Made by a program: the position numbers and the translations under genes
Part shown: positions 44,301 to 53,862 of the stretch, in pieces
How the letters are laid out: each line of letters begins with the position of its first letter
How positions within the stretch are numbered: position 1 is the stretch's first letter
Notes under the pieces: generated by a model
What the model was told of the DNA's origin: nothing
The model's database searches: none
The model's input: the letters and a program-made list of their open reading frames with translations, nothing else
Assembly (NCBI GenBank): GCA_000720805.1
Contig: JODI01000029.1
Coordinates: forward strand, 36,101 to 100,100
Length of the DNA stretch: 64,000 nucleotides
Reading direction: 5' to 3'
Origin: Streptomyces violaceoruber
GTDB lineage: Bacteria > Actinomycetota > Actinomycetes > Streptomycetales > Streptomycetaceae

Positions 44301-47300
44301 TTACAGGGTGGTCAGGTAGGCCCTTTCTATCGTCTGGGTGAGGGTGTTGCCCGCCCGGTCCGTCAGCTCCGCGCGCAGGGAGACTGAGCCTGCCGTCGCC
44401 GGATGCTTCAGCGACAGGTGCGTGCCGCCAAGGTACTTGGCGGACTGCCAGGTCTTCCCCTCGTCGTAGGACACCTGGAAGGCGAGCTTCGCCGGGCGCT
44501 GTCCCGCCGCCGCGCCCTCGACGGTGAAGGGCACCTCGAAGCGCTTGCCCGCCTTCGCCGTGCCGGCCAGGGTCAGGTCGGGGCTGAAGCGGACGGTCGA
44601 AACCGGCAGTGCGGTGAACTCGTCGTCCGGGGTCTTCGCCGAGCGGAAGGTCCACTCCGCGCGGACGCGGGTGCTGACCGGATACACGGCCGGGTCGCGG
44701 GAGTTGTCCACGGTCAGCTTGTACGTGGTGTCCTCTGCCGGAACCGTGTACTCGGTGAGGCGGTCGGTCGGAGGGATGCCGTAGTCGTCGGCGATCTCCT
44801 TGCCGTCCGCCTCCAGCCTGGTCGTCACCGCGGTGGTCTCGCTGGTGCCCCAGTGTCCGGCGCCGTCGCCGAACAGCGGGACGTACGCCCTGACGGTGTT
44901 CCCCATGCGGGCGACGCCGGGGAAGCCCCTGGCCGGTCCGAGCTGTCCGGTGCCGGCCAGTGCCGGGCCGAAGACGCCGACGTTGAAGCGCTCCTGGTAG
45001 CTGTGGCCGGCCTTCCAGGTCCGCGGCATCCTCATGAGGAAGTTCTCGAAGACCGACTCCCGGCCCTCGCCCGAGAGCTGCCAGGTGCGCAGGGACCACT
45101 TCACACCGTTGTCGAGGATGTACTCGGTGCTCCGGAACGGCAGGTCGCCCCGCATATCGGTGAAGCCGAACACCAGTTCGCCGTCGGGCAGGTGCGGGCT
45201 CACCTCGGCCTGGACGCGTCGGCCGTCGACCGCCTCGCCCACCTGGAGGTCGACCTTCGCCAACTGCTTCCGCTCGACCTTCGCGGTGAAGCCGTCGAGG
45301 CTGCCCTCCCGGAACCAGGCCGCGTGGTAGTTGACCCGGTCGCCGTCCGCCCCCCGGCCGCTCCAGCCGCCGGAGTACAGGGCGTTGAGACCATCCACGG
45401 GCTCCCCGCCGCCCAGGCGCCCGAAGCGCGAGCCCTTGAAGCTCGGCATCAGGTACTGGAGTGAACCGTCACGCTTGCCCTCGCCGCGCCCGAAGCCGAT
45501 CAGGACGGTGGCGTCGGTGTTCTCGGCCGCCGGGTCCGGCACGGTGATGTCCACCGGCTTCGCCTGCCGGGCGTCCACGGTGACGGTCTTGTCGCCGTCC
45601 AGCCGGAACCTCGGCTCCACCAGCACGGCCTGGCTGGGCGACGAGGTCTCCGGGTGGATGACCCCGCTGAGGATGTAGTCGCCCTTGGGCAGCCGTACCG
45701 TCAGCTCGCCGTCCTGCTCGTCGGCGTACTCGGCGTAGAAGTCGCCGTCGAAATCGGCGACGGCGGTGGCGGCGTCCCCGGTCGGCAGGCCGTTCTCGTC
45801 GAGGTGCTTGAGCGTCAGGCTGTACGACTCCACCTCGCGCGCCGCGCCTATGGCGGACCGCACCTGGACCTTGCCGTCGGCCGACGTGGCCTGCACCGAA
45901 CCGCCGAAGCTGCCGTCGGCGCTCCCCGCGCGGGTGTCCGCTGTGACCTCGGCGCTCGCGGTGCCGCCCGCCGGGACGGTGATCCGCTGCGGGGACACGC
46001 TGAACATGCCCTCGGCGGCGGGCTTGCCGTCCACCGCGAAGGCGTCGACGGACAGGTCGAGGGTGACCGGCTCGGTGCCGAGGTTGCGGTAGGTGAGCTG
46101 CTTGGTGGACGGCTTGTCGTCGTCGTGCGGCCACTGCTGCTCGCCGAAGTCGAGCGGGCCCTGCTCGGTGACGACGTTCTGCTCCAGCGCCCGGACCAGA
46201 TCGGTACGGCCGGTGCCCTGCTGGAAGGAGCTGTACGTCCCCGGCTTCGCGGAGCCGGTGAGGACCGCCTTGAGTCGCTCGCCGCTCCAGTCGGGGTGCT
46301 GCTGGGCGAGGAGGGCGGCGGCGCCCGCGACATGCGGGGTCGCCATGGACGTACCGTCGAGGGTGGCGTAGCCGGGGACGCCGGAGGGGTACTCCTTCTC
46401 GATGAGGCTGCCGGCCGCCGCCGCTGCAGTGATCTCGACACCGGGCGCGGTCAGGTCCGGCTTGACGCCGCTGTCCCCGACCCGCGGGCCGCGACTGGAG
46501 AAGTCGGCGAGCGCGTCGGACTTGTCGACCGCGCCCACGGTGAGCGCGGCATCCGCGCTGCCGGGCGAGCCGACCGTGCCCTCGCCGAACTCGCCCTCGT
46601 TCCCGGCCGCTATGACGAAGAGCGTGTCGGATTCGGCGGAGAGCCGGTCCACGGCCTCCTCCATCGGGTCGGTGCCCGGCAGGTCGGTGCCGCCGAGGCT
46701 GAGGTTGACCACGTCCGCCTTCTGGGCCACCGCCCACTCCATGCCGGCGATGATCCCGGAGTCCGAGCCGAAGCCGGTGTCGTCCAGGACCTTGCCGTTG
46801 AGGATCTTCGCGCCCGGCGCGACCCCCTTGTACTTGCCCCCGGACTTGGCGCCGGTGCCGGCCACGATGGACGCCACGTGCGTACCGTGTCCGAACTTGT
46901 CGCCGGTACCGTCGGAGCCAGAGAAGTCCTTCTCCTCGACCACCTGGTCCGCCAGATCGGGATGGGAGGTGTCGACTCCGGTGTCCAGGACGGCGACCTT
47001 CACCCCGCTGCCGTCGTACCCGGCGGCCCACGCGGCAGGTGCGCCGATCTGCGGGACGCTCCTGTCGAGCGAGGCCTTGCGCCGGCCGTCCAGCCAGACC
47101 TTCTCGACAGTCCCGGACTCGTCAGCGGTGACGGTGTCCCAGAAGTCGGCCGTCCGCTTCTTGACGGAACGCATCGACTTGCCGTTGACCACCGGCAGCG
47201 CACGGCCCATCCGGGCCCCGGCCTCGGTGAACGGGCTCAACGAGGGCGTCTTTTTGCCCTTGAACGTGACGATCAGCGGTACGTCGGACCGGCCCGCGTC

Positions 47301-47654
47301 GTCGTAACCGTCCTTGAGCAGCTGGGTCACGTCGAACAGCCTCGCGTCCAACTTGCCCTGCGCGAGCAGCAGTTCGGCGTCACCGGGAACGACCCGGGTG
47401 TGCCCGGCGACCTCCCGGACCGAGAACGGCACGTCCTTTCGGCCCGGTGCCCGCTCCACTCCGGAGACCTGCCCCTTGTCGCCGACCAGGACCCGGTCGC
47501 CGGTGACCAGCGTGACCGTCCGTACCGCGGCGGCCGTACGGCCGCCCGCGGTGCCGACGGCTCCCGCGCCGGCCGGCAGACCGGCGAGGACCAGCGTCAC
47601 GGAAGCCACTACCGCGGCTATGGCCGCATGTCTGTGGCGTACGCGTAACTCCAT
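44301..47654 (-). CDS. Large secreted S8 (subtilisin-like) serine protease
   Basis: A 1117-residue subtilase. A signal peptide spans about residues 8-32. The peptidase domain has the complete triad D224 (VAVLDTGVDTSHPDL), H256 (FGHGTHVASIV) and S436 (DGTSMATPHVAGAAAL), with oxyanion Asn 352. A long C-terminal region of beta-sandwich-like segments, some 640 residues, probably supports folding or substrate binding. No anchor is visible, so it is secreted. AGGAG lies 7 bases before ATG 47654. A DUF3152 gene ends 33 bp upstream on the same strand, so both may be one operon. Confidence 0.95.
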   Translation of the reverse strand: MELRVRHRHAAIAAVVASVTLVLAGLPAGAGAVGTAGGRTAAAVRTVTLVTGDRVLVGDKGQVSGVERAPGRKDVPFSVREVAGHTRVVPGDAELLLAQGKLDARLFDVTQLLKDGYDDAGRSDVPLIVTFKGKKTPSLSPFTEAGARMGRALPVVNGKSMRSVKKRTADFWDTVTADESGTVEKVWLDGRRKASLDRSVPQIGAPAAWAAGYDGSGVKVAVLDTGVDTSHPDLADQVVEEKDFSGSDGTGDKFGHGTHVASIVAGTGAKSGGKYKGVAPGAKILNGKVLDDTGFGSDSGIIAGMEWAVAQKADVVNLSLGGTDLPGTDPMEEAVDRLSAESDTLFVIAAGNEGEFGEGTVGSPGSADAALTVGAVDKSDALADFSSRGPRVGDSGVKPDLTAPGVEITAAAAAGSLIEKEYPSGVPGYATLDGTSMATPHVAGAAALLAQQHPDWSGERLKAVLTGSAKPGTYSSFQQGTGRTDLVRALEQNVVTEQGPLDFGEQQWPHDDDKPSTKQLTYRNLGTEPVTLDLSVDAFAVDGKPAAEGMFSVSPQRITVPAGGTASAEVTADTRAGSADGSFGGSVQATSADGKVQVRSAIGAAREVESYSLTLKHLDENGLPTGDAATAVADFDGDFYAEYADEQDGELTVRLPKGDYILSGVIHPETSSPSQAVLVEPRFRLDGDKTVTVDARQAKPVDITVPDPAAENTDATVLIGFGRGEGKRDGSLQYLMPSFKGSRFGRLGGGEPVDGLNALYSGGWSGRGADGDRVNYHAAWFREGSLDGFTAKVERKQLAKVDLQVGEAVDGRRVQAEVSPHLPDGELVFGFTDMRGDLPFRSTEYILDNGVKWSLRTWQLSGEGRESVFENFLMRMPRTWKAGHSYQERFNVGVFGPALAGTGQLGPARGFPGVARMGNTVRAYVPLFGDGAGHWGTSETTAVTTRLEADGKEIADDYGIPPTDRLTEYTVPAEDTTYKLTVDNSRDPAVYPVSTRVRAEWTFRSAKTPDDEFTALPVSTVRFSPDLTLAGTAKAGKRFEVPFTVEGAAAGQRPAKLAFQVSYDEGKTWQSAKYLGGTHLSLKHPATAGSVSLRAELTDRAGNTLTQTIERAYLTTL

Positions 47655-47687
47655 CTGAACTCCTGACAGTTGGGGGATATCAGTGCG

Positions 47688-48515
47688 TCACGGGACGGAG
47701 GGGCCCGTGAGGAGACGGCCGTCGCTGTCGTACGGCCAGACATTGGGGACGCAGCCGAGCAGGCCCTTGATCTGCTGCATCATCGCGGGGGCCGGCTGCC
47801 CCTTGCCGGGGCAGGTCACATGGCCGTGGCCGAGGAAGTGGCCCACTTCGTGGTTGATGATCAGCGAGCGGTACCCGACGACGTCCTTCGTGTAGAACTC
47901 GGTCGCCAGCACCCAGCGTCTGAGGTTGACCATCACGTTGTGGTTGACGCTGCAGTTGACCTTGCCGCCGGTGTCGAGACCGCCCTCGGCGCAGACCTTG
48001 TCGACGGTCGCCGGGGTGGCGAGCCGGACCCGGAAGTCGGTGGGGCCACTGGACACCCGCTGGAACGCCGAGTGGCCGTCGGCCGTCCAGCCGCGCGGGT
48101 CCGCCAGGGTCCGCTCCACCTGCTCGGCGACGTCCTCGGGGGAGATCGTGATGCCCTTCTCCACCTCGACCCGGTAGCGCAGGGGCGTGCCCTTGCCGAC
48201 CCGCCCGCTCCCGCCGGGCGCGGTGACGAAGGTCCCCGGACCGCTCTGCGGGAGGGGAGTCGTGGAGGGGCTGGGAGGCGGGCCGGACTCTTCCGGTTCC
48301 GGTGACTCAGGTGTCCTTCGGGATTCCGGACTCGCCACGGGTGAGGGCGCCGCGGATGTTCCACTCGCGTCGGACGGCAGCCACGCAACCACTGCGCCAC
48401 CGACGGCCGCGAAGGCCACCAACGCGGCCAGGCCGCCCATCAGTTGGCTCTTCACACTCCGCTCGGAGTGCTTCCGGCGACGTCGGCCGACGGGGTTTCG
48501 CTTGTGGGCTGTCAC
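47688..48515 (-). CDS. DUF3152 metalloprotease-like exported protein
   Basis: A 275-residue protein. A basic cytoplasmic start is followed by one transmembrane segment (about 26-46) and a Pro/Ser-rich linker. The DUF3152 domain carries a zincin motif, NHEVGHFLGHGH, with H222, H226 and H232 as likely zinc ligands and E223 as catalytic base. It should be membrane-anchored and act outside the cell. It starts at GTG 48515. It lies upstream of the subtilase gene and divergent from a dead response-regulator gene. Confidence 0.88.
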   Translation of the reverse strand: MTAHKRNPVGRRRRKHSERSVKSQLMGGLAALVAFAAVGGAVVAWLPSDASGTSAAPSPVASPESRRTPESPEPEESGPPPSPSTTPLPQSGPGTFVTAPGGSGRVGKGTPLRYRVEVEKGITISPEDVAEQVERTLADPRGWTADGHSAFQRVSSGPTDFRVRLATPATVDKVCAEGGLDTGGKVNCSVNHNVMVNLRRWVLATEFYTKDVVGYRSLIINHEVGHFLGHGHVTCPGKGQPAPAMMQQIKGLLGCVPNVWPYDSDGRLLTGPSVP

Positions 48516-48613
48516 GGTGGTTCACGATGTGATCGCCATGTGATCGGACCTGGCCCGGGGGGTAACGAACCGATAACCCTCCTCGTGGTCCTGATCGTGT
48601 GGATACTGTGCGC

Positions 48614-49306
48614 ATGTCACGTGTACTCCTGATCGAAGACGATCCCGCCGCGCGGGAGGGCGTGGCCCTGGCCCTGCGCCGCCAGAACCATGACGCCGCC
48701 GCCACCGCGACCGGCGAGGAGGGGATGGACCGGCTGCGGGCCTTCCGGCCGGACATCGTCGTCCTCGATCTGATGCTCCCGGCATGACCGGCCTGGACGT
48801 GTGCCGGGACATACGGGCCGTCGACCAGACCCTGCCGATCATCATGGCGACCGCAGGGGCGACGAAGTGGACATCGTCGTCGGCCTGGAGGCGGGCGCCG
48901 ACGACTACGTCGTCAAGCCCGTCCTGGCCCGTGTGCTCGACGCGCGCATACGCGCGGTCCTGCGCCGGGCGGCCGGAAGCACACCCGGCGCCGAGGGCCT
49001 GCCGAAGACCGACACCTACGGCGACCTGGCCGTCGACCGGGCCGGCCTGACGGTCGCACTGAACGGCGAGCCGATCGCCCTCGCCCCCTCCGAGCTACGG
49101 CTCCTGCTCACCCTCCCCGACTCGCCGGGCCAGGCGTTCAGCTGCCAGCAACTCCTGGAGGCGGTCTGGGAACACCACTACCAGGCGACGCCCGCCTGGT
49201 GGACGCCTGCGTCAAACGACTGCGCACCAAGATGACCGAGCCGCCCCGCGCACCCCGCTACATCCACACCGTGCGCGGTTTCGGCTACCGCTTCGCGGCG
49301 CCGTGA
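48614..49306 (+). pseudogene. OmpR-type response regulator, decayed
   Basis: From ATG 48614 the receiver domain begins SRVLLIEDDPAAREGVALAL, then IVVLDLMLP and a stop at 48787. Other frames continue GLDVCRDIRAVDQTLPIIMA, GLEAGADDYVVKPVLARVLD, a winged helix and finally YIHTVRGFGYRFAAP. At least three frameshifts (near 48783, 48860 and 49200) disable it. It is homologous over its whole length to the intact regulator at 51.3 kb. Confidence 0.88.
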
Positions 49307-49600
49307 GGAAGCGCCGACTGCGGGGCCTGCGCGCCCGTCTGGTGGTGGCCTTCGGGCTCGTCGCCGCCATCGCGACCGAGGCCCTGACTTTCCGCGAGGC
49401 GCGCACCGGCGTACCCCAGCAGAGCCAGGACGCCACCATCAGACAACTGAGGGCCCAGCTCAACCAGCACGCCGGCGAACTCACCCCGCCACCCGACGAA
49501 TCGGCGCCGCGCAAGTTCGCACAGCGGCCGCTCCCGCCTCGTACGGTGCGGCGCCGGGGCGAGGGCCTGTTGCACCGTGGTGATCTGCGGGTGGAGGCCG
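49303..49600 (+). pseudogene. Sensor histidine kinase, N-terminal remnant
   Basis: GTG 49303 overlaps the response-regulator stop, the usual coupling in such pairs. It encodes LRGLRARLVVAFGLVAAIAT, a first transmembrane segment, and part of an extracellular region. Compare LRARQLIAFTLVTVLGAAAA at the start of the intact kinase at 51.96 kb. No kinase domain follows; the sequence dissolves into an IS701 remnant. Confidence 0.7.
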
Positions 49601-49756
49601 GAGAAGTCGAACCTTGGCTGGCAGCCAGCTGTCGAGCCACGCTCTGGTAGGCAGCCATGGTCGCCGTATCGGTTTTGGGCAACGACACAAGAAGCTGAGC
49701 TGCTGCGCTGGACGCAGCCGAATCAGAGGCACCCCGGGCGCCGGTGACGCCGCCGG

Positions 49757-50206
49757 TCACCCGAGTTGCCAGCCGCGCAGCTCTCTCCCTGAAGCGTCGC
49801 GTTCCTCATCGGCGGCCCACTCCTTGGTGAAGTACAGGCGCCGGCCGATAAGGCGGTGCCCGGCGGACGAGGCGAAGGTCAGGTGCACCGCGACCTGGCA
49901 CAGAGCCACACCGCCGCCCGAGCCGGAGTACTGGCGAGCCGCGCCCACCGCGTCGGTCGAGGGCTTCGCGTCCCCCGTCTCGTCCGCGATCAGGATCCCG
50001 TCGCCGTCAGCCGGACAACGAAGCCAACAGGCCCCCGAACGCCATCTCGTGGCCTTCGTGGTCCACCGTGGCCGAAGCGGCCGTCTCGTTCTGATGTTGC
50101 GTCACACCACGTCATGATCAAGGCGGCCACTCTCATGCTCACGCCCGCCCCATCACGCCGATGAACAGCAGCGACGAGCACCGGCAGACCTATCTACAGC
50201 TGCCGT
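49757..50206 (-). pseudogene. IS701-family transposase fragment and terminal end
   Basis: On the minus strand LIADETGDAKPSTDAVGAAR, QYSGSGGGVALCQVAVHLTF and RRLYFTKEW match the region around the first catalytic Asp of IS701 transposases (DDTGFPKxGxxSxGVxRQYSG). The rest is missing. At 50193-50206 the sequence CTACAGCTGCCGTA also occurs at the end of the IS701 copy at 55.65 kb, so it is probably the terminal repeat. Confidence 0.65.
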
Positions 50207-50404
50207 ACGAATGAGTTCCATGAACGCGTACGACCGGCGTCCAAGTCGCGTCGCAGTCCCGTCGCAGTGACCGTGTGGATATCCGGGCCGTCGCGGGCCC
50301 AGCCGGCCCGGGGCCGTACTCGAGCCGGATGATCAAAGGCGGATTCTTCATCCGGCGGTCCCGGGCCCCGATCCAGAACACGCTCCGGCATCCTGCCTGT
50401 GCGG

Positions 50405-51181
50405 TCAGCAGCCTTTGAAGTGCTGGTCCGCGGACCAGCTGGTGTTGGCCCAGGCCTGCGCGGTCGGAGGGGTGAAGCCGGGGAACTGCTTCGCCAGCTG
50501 GGCGAGCAGCCAGTCGGTGAAGCGGGCGGCACCCTGCGGGCAGGTGTGGATGCCATCGGCGCTGCGGTCGGCCCGGCCGTCCTTGACGCGCTGGTAGGTA
50601 CTTCCCCACACCGCACCGGAGTCGATCATGATCGCCTGGCCGGAGGAACCCGCTGCGACCGCTCGGGCGACGCCAGGGGCGCGGTCCAGGTCAGTCATGT
50701 GCGGCCGGTAGAAGTCGTCGGGCTTGATCGGTGGCGCGGTGACGAAGACCAGTTTCGCGCCGGTGCCGGTCACCGTGGTCAGCAACTTTTCGTAGGCGGC
50801 CTGCTGCTCCTTTCGGCTGCCCCAGTCGTAGGTGGTGAGCTGGTAGACGACCACGGTGGGTTTAGCAGAGGTGATCTTCTTGGGCAGCGTCTTCCAGTTC
50901 TTGTCGGAGAACGGTCCGACGACGTTCCCGCCGCCGTCGGAGGCGATTGACTGGAACCCGACGCCGCCGGCCTTGAACGCGGCGGCCAGGGGCAGCGCCT
51001 CGCCCACCGCGACGGAGTCGCCCATGAAGAGCACCTCTGACAGACCCGGCCCGGCGGACTGCCCCCCTCTGGCTGACACGTCGGACGCCGGCCGGCCGGA
51101 ACCGGTGGACTGGCCGGAACAGGCGGCGGTCATCAGGAGCAGCCCGGTCAGGCCGAAGAAGAGATTTCGTGTCTTGGTCAT
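50405..51181 (-). CDS. SGNH/GDSL-type lipoprotein hydrolase
   Basis: A 258-residue exported lipoprotein. The signal LFFGLTGLLLMTAACSG has a lipobox with Cys near residue 19. The SGNH domain has LFMGDSVAVGEALPLAAAF with the catalytic Ser and DGIHTCPQGAARFTDWLL with the Asp-His pair. It probably removes or transfers acyl groups on cell-surface polymers. Such proteins commonly pair with acyltransferase-3 proteins, and one lies 2.7 kb away beyond the divergent two-component operon. I choose ATG 51181 because the lipoprotein signal starts there. Confidence 0.87.
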   Translation of the reverse strand: MTKTRNLFFGLTGLLLMTAACSGQSTGSGRPASDVSARGGQSAGPGLSEVLFMGDSVAVGEALPLAAAFKAGGVGFQSIASDGGGNVVGPFSDKNWKTLPKKITSAKPTVVVYQLTTYDWGSRKEQQAAYEKLLTTVTGTGAKLVFVTAPPIKPDDFYRPHMTDLDRAPGVARAVAAGSSGQAIMIDSGAVWGSTYQRVKDGRADRSADGIHTCPQGAARFTDWLLAQLAKQFPGFTPPTAQAWANTSWSADQHFKGC

Positions 51182-51292
51182 GGCCTCGACGGTGCCGCCG
51201 CTGTGTCCCGTCGCTTCCGCCGTCATGTCGCGGTTGTGTCGCAGAAACCGCCACCACAGACGGCCGGGCCGGGCGCTGCCGATACTGCAGGG

Positions 51293-51967
51293 GTGGCGGA
51301 GATTCTTATCATCGAGGATGATCCTTTGGTCCGGCGCGGGCTCCAGCTCGCGCTCGGTCGACATGGCCATGATGTCCGCACGGCGGACACCGGCGAGGAC
51401 GGGCTGCGTGACTTGCATACGTCCTTACCGGACCTGGTCGTGCTCGACCTGATGCTGCCGGGCATCGACGGATTCGAAGTGTGCCGTCGTATCCGGGCGG
51501 CATGCGAAACACCCGTGATCATGCTCACCGCGCGTGGCGACGACTTCGACGTCGTGAGCGGTCTGGCGGCGGGCGCGGACGACTACGTCGTCAAGCCGGC
51601 CCAGCCCACCGTGCTCGACGCGCGGATCCGCGCGGTGCTGCGCCGCGCCCCCGGCGCCCCCGACGACCTACGGGTCCACCGCGACCTGCACATCGACACC
51701 ATGACGCTGACGGTGTCGTTGCACGGCACGCCGGTGATGCTGACCCCGACCGAGCTACGGCTGCTGCTGACCCTGTCCCGGACTCCCGGCCGGGTGTTCA
51801 GCCGACAGCAACTGCTGCAGGAGGTGTGGGAGCACGACTACCTCGGTGACTCCCGGCTGGTCGACAACTGCGTACAGCGGCTGCGGGCGAAGATCGAGGC
51901 CGATCCTGCGACCCCCGAGTATGTGCAGACCGTACGAGGGTTCGGCTACCGGTTCGGACCGGTATGA
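51293..51967 (+). CDS. OmpR/PhoB-family response regulator
   Basis: A 224-residue regulator. The receiver domain has the acidic pair in LIIEDDPLVRRG, the phosphorylated D52 (VVLDLMLPGIDG) and K101 (VVKPAQP). The C-terminal winged helix has LTPTELRLLLTLSRTPGRVF and YVQTVRGFGYRFGP. It starts at GTG 51293. Its stop overlaps the kinase start (ATGA), so the two are coupled. It is divergent from the SGNH lipoprotein gene, a likely target. All phosphorylation residues are present. Confidence 0.95.
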   Translation: MAEILIIEDDPLVRRGLQLALGRHGHDVRTADTGEDGLRDLHTSLPDLVVLDLMLPGIDGFEVCRRIRAACETPVIMLTARGDDFDVVSGLAAGADDYVVKPAQPTVLDARIRAVLRRAPGAPDDLRVHRDLHIDTMTLTVSLHGTPVMLTPTELRLLLTLSRTPGRVFSRQQLLQEVWEHDYLGDSRLVDNCVQRLRAKIEADPATPEYVQTVRGFGYRFGPV

Positions 51968-53376
51968 ACCGACGACTGTGGCCACGCGGGCTACGTGCCC
52001 GGCAGCTGATCGCCTTCACGCTGGTGACCGTGCTCGGTGCCGCCGCGGCGGCCTGGTCGAGTGCCAGAACAGCAAGCACCGCGCTGGTCACCTCGACTCA
52101 GGCACGGCTCACCGAGACCATCGTCAGCCAGATCGGCGCGACCACTCCCCAGCTGGCCTATCCGCCGGACCAGGGTTCACTGGACCGGCTGCGCGCGTCC
52201 GTCGGCGCGAACACCCTGGTGACCTACCGGAACCTGAGGTCCGTGGACGGCGGTGCCGGCGAACTGGTCACCGATGCGCTGCGCGACGCCGTGCGTACCC
52301 GGAAACGGCTCGTCACCCAGCGCATCATTGCCCGTGGCAGGCCGTGGCTCCTGGTCGGCACGCCCGTCACGATCACGGCGACGGACGGTACCCGCACCCC
52401 GTCGGGCATCGAGGTGTACAGCGTGCGCGACCTGACCGGTGTCGAGGAGCAGATCGACGGTCTCGCCAGGTCCGCGGCCGGCACGGCCGCGTTGGCGCTG
52501 CCGCCGGCGCTGCTACTGGCGCTGTTGGCCGCGGGCAGCGTGCTGCGCCCGGTGCGTGAACTGCGCGACACCGCACGCAGGTTGGCCGCGGGCGACCTCG
52601 AGGCGCGGTCGCCGCCCCAGGGCGCCGACGAATTGGCCGAACTGACCGTCACCATCAACGAGATGGCGGAGTCGGTGCAGACGTCGATGGCCGCGATGCG
52701 GCGGATGCAGGCCGACGCAAGGAGATTCGCCGCCGATGTCTCCCACGAACTGCGCACCCCGCTGAGCACGCTGACGGCGGTGGTGGAGGTGCTGGCCACC
52801 ACGGCCGACGGGATGGAGGCGGACGCCCGGGAGTCCGCGCAGTTGGCGATCACCGAAACCCACCGGCTGGTCCGGCTCGTCGAGGAGCTGATGGAGGTGT
52901 CCCGCTTCGACGCCGGCACCGCCCAGCTGCGGGTGGAAGAGGTCGAAGTGGCCGGTGCCGTACGGGACTGCCTGCGCGCCCGGGACTGGCTGGACCGGGT
53001 CGAACTGGTGGCACCGCACGGGATCCTGCCGCGGGTGGACCGGCGTCGACTGGACGTCATCGTGGCCAACCTGGTCGGCAACGCACTGCGGCACGGCGAA
53101 CCGCCGGTGCGCGTGCACGTCCAGGCCTCCCCCGAGCATGTGTGGATCGAGGTCACCGACAGCGGACCGGGCCTGCCCGAGCACGTGTTGCCGTACGTGT
53201 TCGACCGCTTCTACAAGGTCGACGCCGCTCGCACCCGTACTCCGGGCAGTGGGCTCGGGCTGGCGATCGCGCAGGAGAACGCCCGTCTGCACGGCGGCGG
53301 CCTCACTGCGGGCAACGCCGAAGGAGGCGGTGCGCGATTCGTGTTGTGGCTGCCGCGGGACGTGGAGGAGCTGTGA
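51964..53376 (+). CDS. Sensor histidine kinase
   Basis: A 470-residue membrane kinase. A first transmembrane helix (about 15-35) is followed by an extracellular sensor region, a second helix (about 172-194), a HAMP linker, then a HisKA domain with H261 (ADVSHELRTPLSTL). The ATP-binding domain has NLVGNALRHGE, DSGPGLPEHVLPYVFDRFYK and GSGLGLAIAQENARLHGG. It signals to the response regulator encoded upstream, with which it overlaps by 4 bp. The next gene, a lipoprotein, overlaps its stop and may modulate sensing. Confidence 0.95.
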   Translation: MNRRLWPRGLRARQLIAFTLVTVLGAAAAAWSSARTASTALVTSTQARLTETIVSQIGATTPQLAYPPDQGSLDRLRASVGANTLVTYRNLRSVDGGAGELVTDALRDAVRTRKRLVTQRIIARGRPWLLVGTPVTITATDGTRTPSGIEVYSVRDLTGVEEQIDGLARSAAGTAALALPPALLLALLAAGSVLRPVRELRDTARRLAAGDLEARSPPQGADELAELTVTINEMAESVQTSMAAMRRMQADARRFAADVSHELRTPLSTLTAVVEVLATTADGMEADARESAQLAITETHRLVRLVEELMEVSRFDAGTAQLRVEEVEVAGAVRDCLRARDWLDRVELVAPHGILPRVDRRRLDVIVANLVGNALRHGEPPVRVHVQASPEHVWIEVTDSGPGLPEHVLPYVFDRFYKVDAARTRTPGSGLGLAIAQENARLHGGGLTAGNAEGGGARFVLWLPRDVEEL

Positions 53377-53846
53377 AGCGGATCTGGTGGGCGATGGCCA
53401 CTGCGCTGCTCGCGGGCTGTGGAGTCCAGCCCTCCAGGGTGACCGACGGGGGTGAGCCCCCGACCGGCCTGGCGCGCGGGGCGACGCTGTACTTCGTCGA
53501 CGCGCACGACGAACTGCGGCCGCGGCTGCGGCGAACCGGCCGCCTGGGCACGATCTCCGAGGCGCTGGCACTGCTGTTTTCCGGGCCCGGCGACTCGGGC
53601 CTGCGCACGGAGATCGCGTCGGACGCGACGACACGGACCGTGGTGACCACCGCACCGGGGGTGATGCAGCTGATGGTGCCGATCACGATCCACGATGTGA
53701 CCCCGCTGGGCATCGACCAGATCGTGTGCACGGCTCTCGGCGTCCATGTGCAGGGCGGCGGATCGAAGAGCATGAAGGTACGGGTCAGCTTCATACAGCC
53801 CACCCCGGAGTCGGACGAGCGGCGGACCTGCCCACTGATCAGATGA
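53373..53846 (+). CDS. GerMN-like lipoprotein of the two-component operon
   Basis: A 157-residue lipoprotein from GTG 53373, which overlaps the kinase stop (GTGA). The signal KRIWWAMATALLAGCGVQPS has the lipobox LAGC with Cys16. The mature part (LYFVDAHDELRPRLRRTGRL and SEALALLFSGPGD) resembles the GerMN/sporulation-type fold also found in LpqB-like proteins. In MtrAB-LpqB systems a lipoprotein tunes the kinase; a similar role is inferred here. Confidence 0.82.
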   Translation: MKRIWWAMATALLAGCGVQPSRVTDGGEPPTGLARGATLYFVDAHDELRPRLRRTGRLGTISEALALLFSGPGDSGLRTEIASDATTRTVVTTAPGVMQLMVPITIHDVTPLGIDQIVCTALGVHVQGGGSKSMKVRVSFIQPTPESDERRTCPLIR

Positions 53847-53862
53847 CGAGGTGGTCAGGTGA

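Noticed and set aside
45654..47648. 664-codon open frame on the plus strand
   Set aside because: It is antisense to the S8 protease, whose triad, signal peptide and codon pattern are clear. The antisense translation has no domain.
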